Assembly: GCA_022710975.1 (NCBI GenBank)
Contig: JAKLGA010000006.1
Span: 124,001 to 188,000, forward strand
Direction of reading: 5' to 3'
From: Myxococcota bacterium
Lineage (GTDB): Bacteria > Myxococcota > B64-G9
Length of the DNA stretch: 64,000 nt
The number at the start of each line of letters is the position of its first letter. Within the stretch, counting starts at the first letter, position 1. This document shows, one piece after another, positions 50,397 to 60,105 of this stretch. The translations under genes and the position numbers were made by a program. The notes under the pieces were generated by a model, which saw only the letters and a list, made by a program, of their open reading frames with translations, was not told the DNA's origin and did no database searches.

Positions 50397-51444
50397 GCGG
50401 GGCTCCGCAGGCGGAGGGCTCCCCCTCGGTCGGCCTGAGCCCCAGGCTGTCGTGGTAGTGCAGCCTGGCCTGCGCCTCGTCCCAGCACTCCAGGAGCTCC
50501 AGGCTCTGGGCGCCCAGGTCCCCCCCGCTGGCCTGGCCCGTGACCTGGCCGGCCCCGGCGCCGTCCCAGCGGGCCTCGAGCGCCACCCGCTCCCGGGCCG
50601 GGCGCAGCGGCTCACCCAGGTCCAGATCGGTCCAGGCGACGAGGCCGAGCGCGCCCGAGCGATCGCTGCGCTCGAGGTACGTGTAGAGCGCGTCCAGGGC
50701 GTGGGCGTCCTGGCCCCGGGCCAGCTCCTCCGCCGGCAGGAAACCGGCGAACAGGACCTGGACCTCGGTCTTGCCCTCGGGGTCGTCGCCGTCGGGCCGG
50801 GTGTCGAAGGCCACGCCCGCCAGCCCGCGCTCCGCGCTGCCCGTGGCTTGCGAGCAGGCCGTGAGATCCCGGATCAGGCTGCCGCGGCCGCGCCGCAGGG
50901 CGTCCGGCGCCGGCACGAGATCGCCGCTCAGACACTCGGACCAGCCCTCGTCGAAGCCGAGGGAGCTCCGCAGCGCCTCGGGCCGCAGCTGCAGGTGGAA
51001 GCCGAACCGGTCCTGCCCGGCGCGGGCCAGCCACAGGCGCATGTCCACGCCCGGCAGGTCCGAGGGCCAGGGTCCCCACACCCGGCGTTCCGCGCTGCGC
51101 GCGTTCGCTGGCAGGGCGCGCACCAGCCACTCGGCTTGCCGGAGCAGGCCGAGCACGTCCCGGTCGACGCCGGCGGCCACGGCCCGGGCGAGGCCCAGGT
51201 AGCCGGCTGGCTCCCCCAGCAGCTCCTGGCCGCGCGCGCCGAGCCCCGCCTCCCCGGTCACCAGGTCGAGCTCCCGCGGGGAGGTGACGGCCACCCGGAG
51301 CTCGAGCGCGGCCAGGGCCGGGACCGCCTGCAGGAAGGCCAGGTCCTCGGCCAGCGACCCGTTGGAGTAGTCCCCGCAGCCCGCGCCCAGGACCAGGCCG
51401 AGGCCGAGGAGGATGCCCGAGGTCCTGCGCATGGCCGTCCTCAT
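50383..51444 (-). CDS. Lipoprotein of unknown function
   Basis: 353 residues from ATG 51444 (overlaps the caspase-like stop). Lipobox VLGAGC (Cys23 area) after GILLGLGLVLG. The mature part (residues 24-353) has no domain I recognise; it carries a TEVQVLFAGFLPAEEL segment and a C-terminal region rich in acidic and Ala residues. Coupled to the caspase-like protein, so likely part of the same surface function. Confidence 0.65.
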   Translation of the reverse strand: MRTAMRRTSGILLGLGLVLGAGCGDYSNGSLAEDLAFLQAVPALAALELRVAVTSPRELDLVTGEAGLGARGQELLGEPAGYLGLARAVAAGVDRDVLGLLRQAEWLVRALPANARSAERRVWGPWPSDLPGVDMRLWLARAGQDRFGFHLQLRPEALRSSLGFDEGWSECLSGDLVPAPDALRRGRGSLIRDLTACSQATGSAERGLAGVAFDTRPDGDDPEGKTEVQVLFAGFLPAEELARGQDAHALDALYTYLERSDRSGALGLVAWTDLDLGEPLRPARERVALEARWDGAGAGQVTGQASGGDLGAQSLELLECWDEAQARLHYHDSLGLRPTEGEPSACGAPPTGS

Positions 51445-52973
51445 GGCCTGTAGGCCAGGCCCAGGTAGGCGCCGCCGAAGCCCATGCTCTGGCCGCCGTC
51501 CAGGTGGTAGTACAGGTAGTGCACGCGACCCTCCAGCAGCACGTCGATGGGTCCGAGGTGCACGGCCAGGCCCGCGCCGGCCCCCGGGCACAGGCTGGTC
51601 AGGCTCTGCGCCGGGAGCCGCTCGTAAGGGGCGTGGAAGGACCGGCTGGCCACCAGGAAGGTCAGGCGCGGGCCGAGGTACACCCCCAGCCAGGGCCAGT
51701 CCCAGCGGTAGAGCAACGCCAGCCCCAGCAGGTAGCGCTGGAAGGACACCCCCACCCGCGCGCTCAGCCCAGCGCCCAGGTCGATCCGCGCGTCCTCCTG
51801 TCCGAAGCCCGCCAGGAAGTCCACGGCCAGGGTCAGCTGCTCGGCCACCAGGTCCTCCAGGGCCAGCTCGAGGCCGCCCTGCAGGCTGGAGTGGAAGAGC
51901 TCCCCGCGCGTCTGCCGGTCGAAGAACGCCTCGGCGCCGAAGCGCAGCGCGTACCTCAGCCGGAGGCCGCCCTCCGCCGCCAGCACGCCGATGTCCCGGG
52001 TGACGTCCTCGTCCAGGGACAGCGGGCCCATGTCCTCGTCGCGCACCTCGATCTCCCGACCGGCCTCGAGGTCGAGCTGGCCCACCAGCGCGTCGTCCGC
52101 GCGTGGCTTCTTGAGCAGGTACCGCCCTGGCGCGAGGGCCAGGCGCCGGGGCGAGCCAGCCGCCTTCTCCAGCCCGGCCACCAAGCGGTCGGCCTCCGGG
52201 GCGTAGATCAGGTAGCGGCCCGAGAGCTCCGCGGGGAACACCAGACCCGCGCCCGCGCCAGGCCGCGTGAGGGTGATCGCCTGGCCGTCGTCACCCTCGT
52301 CCGCGGCCCGCCCGGCCAGGAAGGCCCGGAGCTCGACCAGCGACACCACGCCGTCCGCGTCCAGATCCGCGGCTCCGCGCAGCCCCGTGACCAGCGTCTG
52401 GGAGTAGCGGGAGCCGCCGGCGTCGTCGGCTTCCCTCTCGCCCGCGTCGGCCGCGAAGGAGCTGAGCAACGACCCGTCCGCGTCGGGCGGGGGCCTGGCG
52501 GCGCCCGCGGGCAGGCAGGCATCCAGGAAACCCACCCGCCGCCCCTCGGCCGAGCCGGCCAGCCAGGCCCGCAGCTCCTGCGCGGGGAGCGACTCGTCCG
52601 GGCCCAGCAGCAGCGCGTCCGCGCGCGCGTGGCCCGCGTAGTAGAACAGGACCAGCACCTCGAGGCCGGCCGCGCGGGCGGCGCGGGCCTCCAGGTCGAT
52701 CGCGGCCATGGCCGCGCGCAGTTCGTCGACGCCCGCGTCGCGGAGCACGCGGCAGTCCCGCGCCCGGAGCCCGCTGAGCTCCAGCCACACCTCGCGCACC
52801 CGCTCCACGTCCCGGGCGGGGTAGCGCAGGGGCGGTGTGTCCGCAGGGCCCTCCCCCTGGCTCAGCAGCAGGGCCAGCACGCGAACTGGCGCCTGCCCGT
52901 CGTCGGCCGGGGCCGCCGCGGGGAGGAGCAGCCCGAGCAGGAGCCCCAGCGGGGCGTGGGCGGCGAGGCGCAT
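51441..52973 (-). CDS. Secreted caspase-like (C14) peptidase with C-terminal barrel-like region
   Basis: 510 residues with signal peptide (LGLLLGLLLPAAAPA). Caspase-fold half: LRYPARDVERVREVW, VLFYYAGHARADALLLGPDE (catalytic His), RRVGFLDACLPAG (catalytic Cys), and DLDADGVVSLVELRAFL, an EF-hand-like calcium loop. From about residue 340 the chain alternates hydrophobic strands (LQGGLELALEDLV, LTLAVDFLAGFG, YLGLAYRP at the very end), as in an outer-membrane barrel. The Gly of the usual HG pair is Ala here (AGHA). Fusion of caspase-like and barrel parts is unusual. Confidence 0.72.
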   Translation of the reverse strand: MRLAAHAPLGLLLGLLLPAAAPADDGQAPVRVLALLLSQGEGPADTPPLRYPARDVERVREVWLELSGLRARDCRVLRDAGVDELRAAMAAIDLEARAARAAGLEVLVLFYYAGHARADALLLGPDESLPAQELRAWLAGSAEGRRVGFLDACLPAGAARPPPDADGSLLSSFAADAGEREADDAGGSRYSQTLVTGLRGAADLDADGVVSLVELRAFLAGRAADEGDDGQAITLTRPGAGAGLVFPAELSGRYLIYAPEADRLVAGLEKAAGSPRRLALAPGRYLLKKPRADDALVGQLDLEAGREIEVRDEDMGPLSLDEDVTRDIGVLAAEGGLRLRYALRFGAEAFFDRQTRGELFHSSLQGGLELALEDLVAEQLTLAVDFLAGFGQEDARIDLGAGLSARVGVSFQRYLLGLALLYRWDWPWLGVYLGPRLTFLVASRSFHAPYERLPAQSLTSLCPGAGAGLAVHLGPIDVLLEGRVHYLYYHLDGGQSMGFGGAYLGLAYRP

Positions 52974-52996
52974 CCCGACTCTCTCCTCGAGGGGCG

Positions 52997-53518
<522 letters not shown>

Positions 53519-53534
53519 GTGAAATCGCCTCCTC

Positions 53535-54254
53535 TCACGAGCTCGGCCGGGGCAGGAAGAAGAGCGGGTTGCGCGGCTTGGTGCCCTGGCGGATCTCGAA
53601 GTGCAGGTGGGGCCCGGTCGCCCGGCCGGTCCGCCCCACCCTGGCGACCGGCTCCGCCTGCTTCACCTGCTGCCCTTCGCGGACCAGGTTCTCCGAGTTG
53701 TGCGCGTACACGCTGATGTAGCCGTCCGCGTGCCGGATGATCACGATCAGACCATAGCCCGCCTGTTCACCGGCGTACAGCACCTGGCCCGCGGCCGCGG
53801 CGCGGATCGGCGTGCCCGCGGGCGCGCCCAGATCGATGCCGTCGTGGCGCCTCCCGCCGCGCAGGCCGAAGCGCGAGGTGAGCACGCCGTCCACGGGCCA
53901 GACGAAACGCCCCGGCTCCTGCTTGACCTCGGCCGCCGGCTCGCCCGCCCCGGCCTCGGGCACCACCCGCGGCTCGGTCGCGTCCGGGATGAACAGCCGC
54001 TGGCCGACCCGCAGCCTGTTCGGGTCCTCCAGGCCGTTCACCTCGGCCACCTCCTGGGGCTCGGCGCCGTAGGCGCGGCAGATCGAGCGCAGCGTCTCGC
54101 CCTGGCGCACCTGGTGGAAGGCGCCGATGGCCTCGGCCTCCGGCGAGGGGCGCAGCCACTGGAGCGGATCCGTGCGCGTCGGGCAGCCCGTCGCCAGCAC
54201 GAGCAGAGCGAGCAGCGCGCACCTGTCCAGGCGGCGGTTCGACGGCCCGCTCAC
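53535..54254 (-). CDS. LysM-M23 lipoprotein (NlpD-like)
   Basis: 239 residues from GTG 54254, overlapping the surE stop. Lipobox VLATGC, LysM domain ([29 protein letters not shown]), then M23 peptidase fold: [11 protein letters not shown] (metal His, Asp) and GPHLHFEI. Works in cell-wall turnover or as an amidase activator. surE-nlpD is a frequent pairing. H-x-H and H-x3-D zinc sites are intact, so it may be an active endopeptidase. Confidence 0.9.
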   Translation of the reverse strand: MSGPSNRRLDRCALLALLVLATGCPTRTDPLQWLRPSPEAEAIGAFHQVRQGETLRSICRAYGAEPQEVAEVNGLEDPNRLRVGQRLFIPDATEPRVVPEAGAGEPAAEVKQEPGRFVWPVDGVLTSRFGLRGGRRHDGIDLGAPAGTPIRAAAAGQVLYAGEQAGYGLIVIIRHADGYISVYAHNSENLVREGQQVKQAEPVARVGRTGRATGPHLHFEIRQGTKPRNPLFFLPRPSS

Positions 54255-55012
54255 TCGACCTCCGCGGTGAAACCCTCGCCGGACAGGTCGGGCAGGCGGA
54301 AATCGCCTGGGTGGGTGCGCTCCAGGGTGACCAGGGTGGCGGACATGCAGCCTGCGGCCAGCGCGCCGCGGTCGGTGTCCGCGGGCGGGGAGGGTTCGTC
54401 GGGCCGGTTGCCGATCCAGTAGTAGGGCCTTCCGCGAGGATCCCGGCCCAGGTGCACGTCCCCGGGCGGGAGCGGGTTCCCCTGGCGGGTCTGCCGGACC
54501 CGCAGGGTGGGCTCCGGAGGCACGTTCAGGTTCAGGAAGGTGCCGGCCGGGAGCCCGCCCGGCCCGAGCCGGGACACGAGCTGGCCCGCGAACCGGGCCG
54601 CTCGCCCGGCGCAGGCTCCGTCGGCGTCGAACCGCACGCTGACCGCGAGCGCCAGGCGGACGCCCTGTAGCGCGGCCTCGGCCGCGGCGGCCACCGTGCC
54701 AGAATAGTCCAGATCTTCTCCGATGTTATAGCCCTGGTTGACCCCCGAGACGACCACGTCTGGCGGGCCGCCCAGGAAGTGCCGGCAGGCCAGCAACACG
54801 CAGTCCGCGGGGGTGCCCTCCACGGCCAGCCGGTGCGGGCCGTGCTCCTGGACCCGCAATGGTCGGTTCAGGGTGACCGCGCGTCCGCAGGCCGAGCGCT
54901 CCACGTGGGGTGCCACGACCCACACCTCGCCGAGCCCGGCGAAGGCCTGCGCCAGGCACTCGAGGCCAGGGGCGTGGATGCCGTCGTCGTTGGTGAGCAG
55001 GATGCGCCGCAT
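54251..55012 (-). CDS. surE: 5'-nucleotidase SurE
   Basis: 253 residues. RILLTNDDGIHAPGL (metal Asp pair), VVAPHVERSACGRAVT, VVVSGVNQGYNIGED. Nucleotide phosphatase for stationary-phase survival. Starts just past a promoter whose -10 is 8 bases from the ATG. Heads the surE-nlpD-apt run. Confidence 0.96.
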   Translation of the reverse strand: MRRILLTNDDGIHAPGLECLAQAFAGLGEVWVVAPHVERSACGRAVTLNRPLRVQEHGPHRLAVEGTPADCVLLACRHFLGGPPDVVVSGVNQGYNIGEDLDYSGTVAAAAEAALQGVRLALAVSVRFDADGACAGRAARFAGQLVSRLGPGGLPAGTFLNLNVPPEPTLRVRQTRQGNPLPPGDVHLGRDPRGRPYYWIGNRPDEPSPPADTDRGALAAGCMSATLVTLERTHPGDFRLPDLSGEGFTAEVE

Positions 55013-55020
55013 GGCCTGGC

Positions 55021-55049
55021 ACGCTACTTGGCGTAGGGCTGGAAGTCAA
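55021..55049 (-). promoter_or_regulatory. Promoter of surE, likely leaderless
   Basis: TTGACT (55049-55044), 17-base spacer, TAGCGT (55026-55021); 8 bases to ATG 55012, no ribosome site. Confidence 0.55.
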
Positions 55050-55072
55050 CCTGACCCCGGCCCCGTCCGGCC

Positions 55073-55101
55073 TTGATCCAGGCGGTGCTTCCCGGCAGAG
55101 T
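55073..55101 (+). promoter_or_regulatory. Promoter of mutY, likely leaderless
   Basis: TTGATC (55073-55078), 17-base spacer, CAGAGT (55096-55101); 7 bases to ATG 55109. Confidence 0.45.
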
Positions 55102-55108
55102 GACGGCC

Positions 55109-56221
55109 ATGGAGGACCTGGTCCACGCGCTGATCACCTGGTACCGGCGGGCTCGCCGGGCGCTGCCCTGGCGCGACGCGCCCAGCCCCTACCGGGTCTG
55201 GCTGGCCGAGATCATGGCCCAGCAGACCCGCCTGGAGACCGTGCAGCCCTACTTCGAGCGCTTCCTGATCCGCTTCCCCGACCTCGCCGCGCTGGCCGCG
55301 GCCTCGCTCGACGACGTGCTGGCCATGTGGTCGGGGCTGGGCTACTACCGCCGCGCGCGCCTGCTGCACCGCGCGGCCCGGCGGGTGGTCGAGGTGCACG
55401 GCGGCGCGCTGCCCGCCGATCCCCAGGCCTTGCGGGCGCTGCCCGGGGTGGGCCGCTACACCGCCGGGGCCATCGCCTCCGTGGCCTTCGGCCTGCCCGA
55501 GCCGGTGCTGGACGGCAACGTGAAACGCGTGCTCTCGCGCCTGCTCGATCTCGAGCTGGCCGTGGACTCCGCGGCCGGCGAGCGTCGTCTGTGGACCGAG
55601 GCCGAGACCCTGGTCCGCGCGAGCGGAGATCCGAGCGCGCTCAACCAGGGCCTGATGGAGCTCGGCGCGCTGATCTGCAGCCCGCTCTCCCCGGCCTGCC
55701 AGGAGTGTCCGCTGGCGCCCGCCTGCCTGGCGCGCCGCGCGGGCACCCAGGCCAAGCGTCCGGTGCGCGCGCCGCGCAGGGCCCCCCGGGTCCAGCCCAT
55801 GGCGGCGCTGGTCGTCCGTCGGGCCGACGGCGCGGTGCTGCTGCGGAAGAACCCGCCCGAGGGGCTCTTCGGCGGGCTGTGGTCGGTGCCCCTGCGGGCC
55901 TGCGCGGCCTCCGGGCAAGGCGCCCGGCGCGCGGCCGAGGAGCTGGCGCGCGCCCTGGGTCCTGGCCTGGGCGCCGTCGAGCTGGCCCCTGGCAGGCCCC
56001 CACGCCTCGAGCACACGCTGACCCACCGCCTGCTGCGCGTCAGGGTCTTCCAGGCTCTGGCGCGTGGCTCCAGGGCCCGCAGGGGCTGCCGCTGGGTCGA
56101 GGGGCCGGAGCGGCTCGGGCGGCTGGGGGTGGCCGAGCTCACCCGCAAGGTGCTGGCGCTGGCCGCGGGCACAAAAAAAGAGGGCGCCCGCTCGAAGCGT
56201 TCGCCCTCTCGATCGGGGTGA
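55109..56221 (+). CDS. mutY: Adenine DNA glycosylase MutY
   Basis: 370 residues. HhH-GPD domain (MAQQTRLETVQPYFERF, GVGRYTAGAIASVAFG, DGNVKRVLSR), iron-sulfur Cys set CSPLSPACQECPLAPAC, and a C-terminal NUDT1-like MutY domain (EGLFGGLWSVP) for 8-oxo-G recognition. Removes A opposite 8-oxo-G. The last 9 bases overlap the convergent tRNA-Pro, and its 3' end covers the tRNA terminator. Confidence 0.95.
   Translation: MEDLVHALITWYRRARRALPWRDAPSPYRVWLAEIMAQQTRLETVQPYFERFLIRFPDLAALAAASLDDVLAMWSGLGYYRRARLLHRAARRVVEVHGGALPADPQALRALPGVGRYTAGAIASVAFGLPEPVLDGNVKRVLSRLLDLELAVDSAAGERRLWTEAETLVRASGDPSALNQGLMELGALICSPLSPACQECPLAPACLARRAGTQAKRPVRAPRRAPRVQPMAALVVRRADGAVLLRKNPPEGLFGGLWSVPLRACAASGQGARRAAEELARALGPGLGAVELAPGRPPRLEHTLTHRLLRVRVFQALARGSRARRGCRWVEGPERLGRLGVAELTRKVLALAAGTKKEGARSKRSPSRSG
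56173..56209 (-). terminator. Intrinsic terminator of tRNA-Pro
   Basis: Minus strand: 8-bp stem (AGAGGGCG / CGCCCTCT) with an inner CGCT/AGCG helix, then seven T. It lies inside the mutY 3' end. Confidence 0.8.
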
Positions 56222-56286
56222 CTGGATTTGAACCAGCGACCACTTGCACCCCAAGCAAGTGCGCTACCAGGCTGCGCTACACCCCG
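56213..56286 (-). tRNA. tRNA-Pro (anticodon GGG)
   Basis: 74 nt, acceptor CGGGGTG/CACCCCG, anticodon stem ACTTGC with loop TTGGGGT (GGG), T arm GTTCAAATC. No encoded CCA. Reads CCC and CCU. Confidence 0.95.
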
Positions 56287-56303
56287 AGCGCAAAAGCGGG
56301 GGC

Positions 56304-56332
56304 ACTATAACGATCCGTGAAACGGGTGTCAA
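56304..56332 (-). promoter_or_regulatory. Promoter of tRNA-Pro
   Basis: TTGACA (56332-56327), 17-base spacer, TATAGT (56309-56304) on the minus strand; close to full consensus. Confidence 0.8.
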
Positions 56333-56351
56333 GCCTGCCGAGCGGGTGAGA

Positions 56352-56759
56352 TCAGGCGTCCTCGGCCTCGGCCAGGGTGAGCAGCTCCTGGAGCTCGCGT
56401 TCGAGCTTGTGCAGCACCTCGGCCTCGATCGGCGTGGCGCCGGAGGCCGCGCCGGGGCGCTCGGGGAGCTGGAGATCCATCTGGGGCGAGGGGCCCTTGT
56501 CGCCGCTCCGGGCGAGCTGCCGCTTGGCCCCCGCGATGGTGTACATGTCGTCGTACAGCAGCTTCTTGATGCGCAGCAGGACCTCGACGTCCCGCTTGCG
56601 GTACAGCCGCTGCTGGGAGCGCGACTTCCCCGGCCTCAGGGCCGGGAACTCCGTCTCCCAGTAGCGGAGCACGTAGGGCTCGACGCCGACGATCTCGGCC
56701 ACCTCACCGATCTTGAAGTAGATCTTGTCAGGTAGCTCGTTCTTGTCGTCGTCGCTCAT
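56352..56759 (-). CDS. MerR-family transcriptional regulator
   Basis: 135 residues. Winged-helix with [25 protein letters not shown] and [19 protein letters not shown], then a coiled C-terminus ([15 protein letters not shown]). No metal-binding cysteines. Many relatives sit after rplT/ihf genes. Target unknown. 6 bases after rplT, same strand. Confidence 0.9.
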   Translation of the reverse strand: MSDDDKNELPDKIYFKIGEVAEIVGVEPYVLRYWETEFPALRPGKSRSQQRLYRKRDVEVLLRIKKLLYDDMYTIAGAKRQLARSGDKGPSPQMDLQLPERPGAASGATPIEAEVLHKLERELQELLTLAEAEDA

Positions 56760-56765
56760 CGCCGC

Positions 56766-57113
56766 CTAACCGCGGGCCAGCGCGGCGATCTTGGCGAACG
56801 CCGCCGCGTCGTGCAGGGCGATATCCGCGAGGATCTTGCGGTCCAGCTCCACGCTGGCCTTCTTGAGGCCGGCGATGAGCTTGGAGTAGGACAGCCCCAG
56901 CAGGCGGGCCGCCGCGCTGATGCGCACGTTCCACATCGCGCGGTAGTCCCGCTTCTTGATCTTGCGGCCCTTGTACGAGTATACGCCCGCGCGCTTCACC
57001 TTGTGGGCGGCGACCCGGTAGATCTTGCTCTGCCGGCCGCGGAAGCCGCTGGCGCGGTCCATCACCTTCTGGTGCCGGTCCTTGCGGGCCGGCGCGTTGG
57101 TCACTCGAGCCAT
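56766..57113 (-). CDS. rplT: 50S ribosomal protein L20
   Basis: 115 residues. RHQKVMDRASGFRGRQSKIYRVA and LLGLSYSKLIAGLKKASVELDRKILADIA. Early 50S assembly protein and, in other bacteria, autoregulator of rpmI-rplT. Order thrS-infC-rpmI-rplT is conserved. Confidence 0.98.
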   Translation of the reverse strand: MARVTNAPARKDRHQKVMDRASGFRGRQSKIYRVAAHKVKRAGVYSYKGRKIKKRDYRAMWNVRISAAARLLGLSYSKLIAGLKKASVELDRKILADIALHDAAAFAKIAALARG

Positions 57114-57145
57114 GACTGTCTCCTCGCTCGCTCAGGCCGTGCGCT

Positions 57146-57343
57146 TCAGGCGTACGGCAGCATCAGCTTGACCTGCGGGGCGTCCACGGCCGCGATCAGC
57201 GTGGACTTGCGCAGCCGCCGCTTGGCCTTCCGGGTCTTGCTGGTCAGGATGTGGCGCATGTAGGCGCGCTTGGCCTTGACCTTGCCAGTCTTGGTCACCT
57301 TGAACCTCTTGGCCGCGGCGCGGCACGTCTTCAGCTTGGGCAT
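57146..57343 (-). CDS. rpmI: 50S ribosomal protein L35
   Basis: 65 residues from ATG 57343: PKLKTCRAAAKRFKVTKTGK, HILTSKTRKAKRRLR. The longer open frame upstream is not coding. Confidence 0.97.
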   Translation of the reverse strand: MPKLKTCRAAAKRFKVTKTGKVKAKRAYMRHILTSKTRKAKRRLRKSTLIAAVDAPQVKLMLPYA

Positions 57344-57377
57344 GACACCTTCCTCCATGGGGTCCGGTGAGCGAAGC

Positions 57378-58124
57378 TCACTCCTTGGCCCCCTCCTTGT
57401 CGTCTTCCTCGTCGTCTTCCTCGTCGTCGTCATCCTCGTCGAGGTCTTCTTCTTCCTCTTCGGGCTCCTCTTCCTTCTCCTCCAACGGCGGCTCGCCGCG
57501 GTCCGCGCGGGCCTTGCGCGCCAGCGCCTGTTGCTCCCGCAGCTTGGCCCGCTCCTCGTCCTTGGCCCGCTTGATGACCAGGGCCCGCGGTGAAGGCGCC
57601 AACACCATCTGGAGCAAGCGGCCTTCCATGAGCGGTGGGGCCGCGATCACCGCCAGATCGCCTGCGTCCTTGCTGATGCGGTTGAGCATCTCCAGGCCGA
57701 TGTCCTTGTGGGCCATCTCCCGGCCGCGGAAGCGCACGGTGATCTTCACCTTGTGCCCCTCGGTGAGGAAGCGGGTGATGTGCTTGAGCTTGACCTGGTA
57801 GTCGTGCTCCTCGGTCTTCGGGCGGAGCTTGACCTCCTTCATCTGCTGGCTGGCCTGACGGGTGCCCTTCTGCTTCTTCTTCTGGGAGTACTTGAACTTC
57901 CCGTAGTCCATGATCCGGCAGACAGGCGGCCTGGAGACGGCGGCGACCTCCACCAAGTCGAGGCCCTGCTCGTCGGCCTTGCGCAGGGCCTCCTCGATGG
58001 ACATGATGCCGAGCTGCTCGCCGTCGCCCGAGATCACCCGGACCTCGCGCGCTCGGATCTGGCGGTTGACCCGGTTGTTGGTCCCGGGCATCCCCTTCTT
58101 GGGATCTCTCTGCTCCAGGTTGAT
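57378..58124 (-). CDS. infC: Translation initiation factor IF-3
   Basis: 248 residues from an ATC at 58124. GGAGG lies 7 bases upstream and the ATC is 2 bases past the thrS stop; an ATG exists at 58091, but family sequences begin before it (INLEQRDPKKG). AUU/AUC starts of infC are known to allow autoregulation by IF-3. Core: NNRVNRQIRAREVRVI, RIMDYGKFKYSQKKK, VKLRPKTEEHDYQVKLKH. A very acidic Glu/Asp tail (about 35 residues) is added after the usual end. Confidence 0.94.
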   Translation of the reverse strand: MNLEQRDPKKGMPGTNNRVNRQIRAREVRVISGDGEQLGIMSIEEALRKADEQGLDLVEVAAVSRPPVCRIMDYGKFKYSQKKKQKGTRQASQQMKEVKLRPKTEEHDYQVKLKHITRFLTEGHKVKITVRFRGREMAHKDIGLEMLNRISKDAGDLAVIAAPPLMEGRLLQMVLAPSPRALVIKRAKDEERAKLREQQALARKARADRGEPPLEEKEEEPEEEEEDLDEDDDDEEDDEEDDKEGAKE

Positions 58125-58126
58125 GG

Positions 58127-60085
58127 CTACACCTCCTCCACGACAGGGCGCGCGGGGCGGGCCGCCTCGCGGGACAGCCTCCCGATCGCCTCATCCAGAG
58201 ACATGAAACCCAGATCCTCGCCCCCGCCCGCTCGGGGGCTCACCCCACCCTGCTCGACCTCGCGCTGACCGACCACGAGCATGAAGGGCACCTTGGCAAG
58301 CTGGGCCTCGCGGATACGGAACCCGAGCTTCTCGCTGCGATCGTCGAGCTGCACGCGCAGGCCGGCCGCGCGGAAGGCAGCCTGGACCTTCTGGGCGTAC
58401 GCCTGCTGGTCCCGGGTGACCGGCAGCACCACCGCCTGCACCGGCGCCAGCCAGGCCGGGAAGCGGCCGGCGTGGTGCTCGAGCAGCACGCCGAAGAAAC
58501 GCTCGATGGAGCCGAGCAGCGCCCGGTGGACCATGAAGGGCTGCACGCGCGTGTTGTTCTGATCGACGTACTCGACCTCGAACCGGCGCGGCAGGTTGAA
58601 GTCGACCTGCACCGTGGTGCACTGCCAGGAGCGGCCGAGCGAGTCGTGGATCTTGATGTCGATCTTCGGCCCGTAGAACACGCCCTCGCCCGGGTCGATC
58701 TTGAACTCCAGGCCCTCGGCCTGCATGGCCGACCGCAGGGCCTCCTGGGCGCGCTCCCAGTCGGCGGGCTCGCCGACGAACTTCTCCGGGCGTGTGCTCA
58801 GGTAGATGTCGAACTTGTCGAAGCCGAAGGCGCGCAGCAGGAAGAAAGTGTGCTGCAGGCAGCGGCGGATCTCCCGGTCGAGCTGATCGGGCCGGCAGAA
58901 GATGTGGGCGTCGTCCTGGGTGAAGCCGCGCACCCGCATCAGCCCGTGCAGCACGCCCGAGGCCTCGTAGCGGTAGACCGTGCCCAGCTCGGCGAAGCGG
59001 ATCGGCATGTCGCGGTACGAGCGCAGCGCCGACTTGTAGATCTCGATGTGGAAAGGGCAGTTCATCGGCTTCAGGTAGAACGGGTTGCCCTCGATCTCCA
59101 TCGGGGCGTACATGTTGTCCTTGTAGAAGCCGAGGTGCCCGCTGGTCTGCCACAGCTCGGCCCGGCCGATGTGTGGGGTGTTGACCAGCTCGTAGCCGTA
59201 GTCGAAGTGGGTCTGGCGCCAGAAGTCCTCGATCAGGTAGCGGACCTGGGCGCCCTTGGGGTGCCACAGCACGAGGCCGCCGCCCACCGACGGGGAGAAG
59301 GAGAACAGATCGAGCTGCTTGCCGAGCAGGCGGTGATCCCGGCGCCGCGCCTCCTCGAGCAGGCTCAGGTGCGCCTCGAGGTCCTTCTTGCTGGCGAAGG
59401 CGTTGCCGTAGATGCGGGCCAGCATCTTGCGCTTGGAGTCGCCGCGCCAGTAGGCGCCGGCCACGCTCATCAGCTTGAAGGCCGGGATGCGGCCCGTGGA
59501 CGGCAGGTGCGGCCCGCGGCACAGATCGACGAACTCGCCGTGCTGGTAGAGCGACACCTGCTCGCCCGCCGGGATGGCCTCCAGCAGCTCGAGCTTGTAG
59601 CTCTCGCCCTGCGCGGCGAAGCGCGCCTGGGCCTCGTCGCGGCTCACCTCGCTGCGCGCGAAGGGCACATCCTGGCGGATGATCTCCTCCATGCGGGCGG
59701 TGATCTTCGCCACGTCCTCCTCGGTGAAGCCGCGGTCGAAGTCGAAGTCGTAGTAGAAGCCGTTGACGCCGTCGTCCACCGCGGGCCCGATGGTCACCAG
59801 GGCGCCGGGGAAGAGCTGCTTGACCGCGCTGGCCATCACGTGGGCCGCGGAGTGACGGATGACCGCCAGCCCCTCGGGGCTCTGGGGGGTCAGGATGGCC
59901 ACCTGGGCGTCGGACTGCACGCGCTCGCTGAGGTCCACGATCCGGCCGTCGAGCTTGGCGGCGATGGCGTCCTTGGCCAGGCGGGCGCCGATGGCCTTGG
60001 CCACCTCGAGCAGAGTCGAACCCTTCGGCATGGGCAGTGGCTTGCCGTCGGGGAGCCTGAGGGTGATGGCGGGATCGGCGGCCAT
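58127..60085 (-). CDS. thrS: Threonyl-tRNA synthetase
   Basis: 652 residues. TGS domain, editing domain with HSAAHVMASAVKQLF and the later Cys/His sites, class II core (MNCPFHIEIYKS, RFAELGTVYRYEASG, RVRGFTQDDAHIFC) and anticodon domain. Charges tRNA-Thr. Only 20 bases separate the ATG from the terminator T-run of tRNA-Val. Confidence 0.97.
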   Translation of the reverse strand: MAADPAITLRLPDGKPLPMPKGSTLLEVAKAIGARLAKDAIAAKLDGRIVDLSERVQSDAQVAILTPQSPEGLAVIRHSAAHVMASAVKQLFPGALVTIGPAVDDGVNGFYYDFDFDRGFTEEDVAKITARMEEIIRQDVPFARSEVSRDEAQARFAAQGESYKLELLEAIPAGEQVSLYQHGEFVDLCRGPHLPSTGRIPAFKLMSVAGAYWRGDSKRKMLARIYGNAFASKKDLEAHLSLLEEARRRDHRLLGKQLDLFSFSPSVGGGLVLWHPKGAQVRYLIEDFWRQTHFDYGYELVNTPHIGRAELWQTSGHLGFYKDNMYAPMEIEGNPFYLKPMNCPFHIEIYKSALRSYRDMPIRFAELGTVYRYEASGVLHGLMRVRGFTQDDAHIFCRPDQLDREIRRCLQHTFFLLRAFGFDKFDIYLSTRPEKFVGEPADWERAQEALRSAMQAEGLEFKIDPGEGVFYGPKIDIKIHDSLGRSWQCTTVQVDFNLPRRFEVEYVDQNNTRVQPFMVHRALLGSIERFFGVLLEHHAGRFPAWLAPVQAVVLPVTRDQQAYAQKVQAAFRAAGLRVQLDDRSEKLGFRIREAQLAKVPFMLVVGQREVEQGGVSPRAGGGEDLGFMSLDEAIGRLSREAARPARPVVEEV

Positions 60086-60105
60086 GTCGGCTAACCTCGG
60101 GTACG

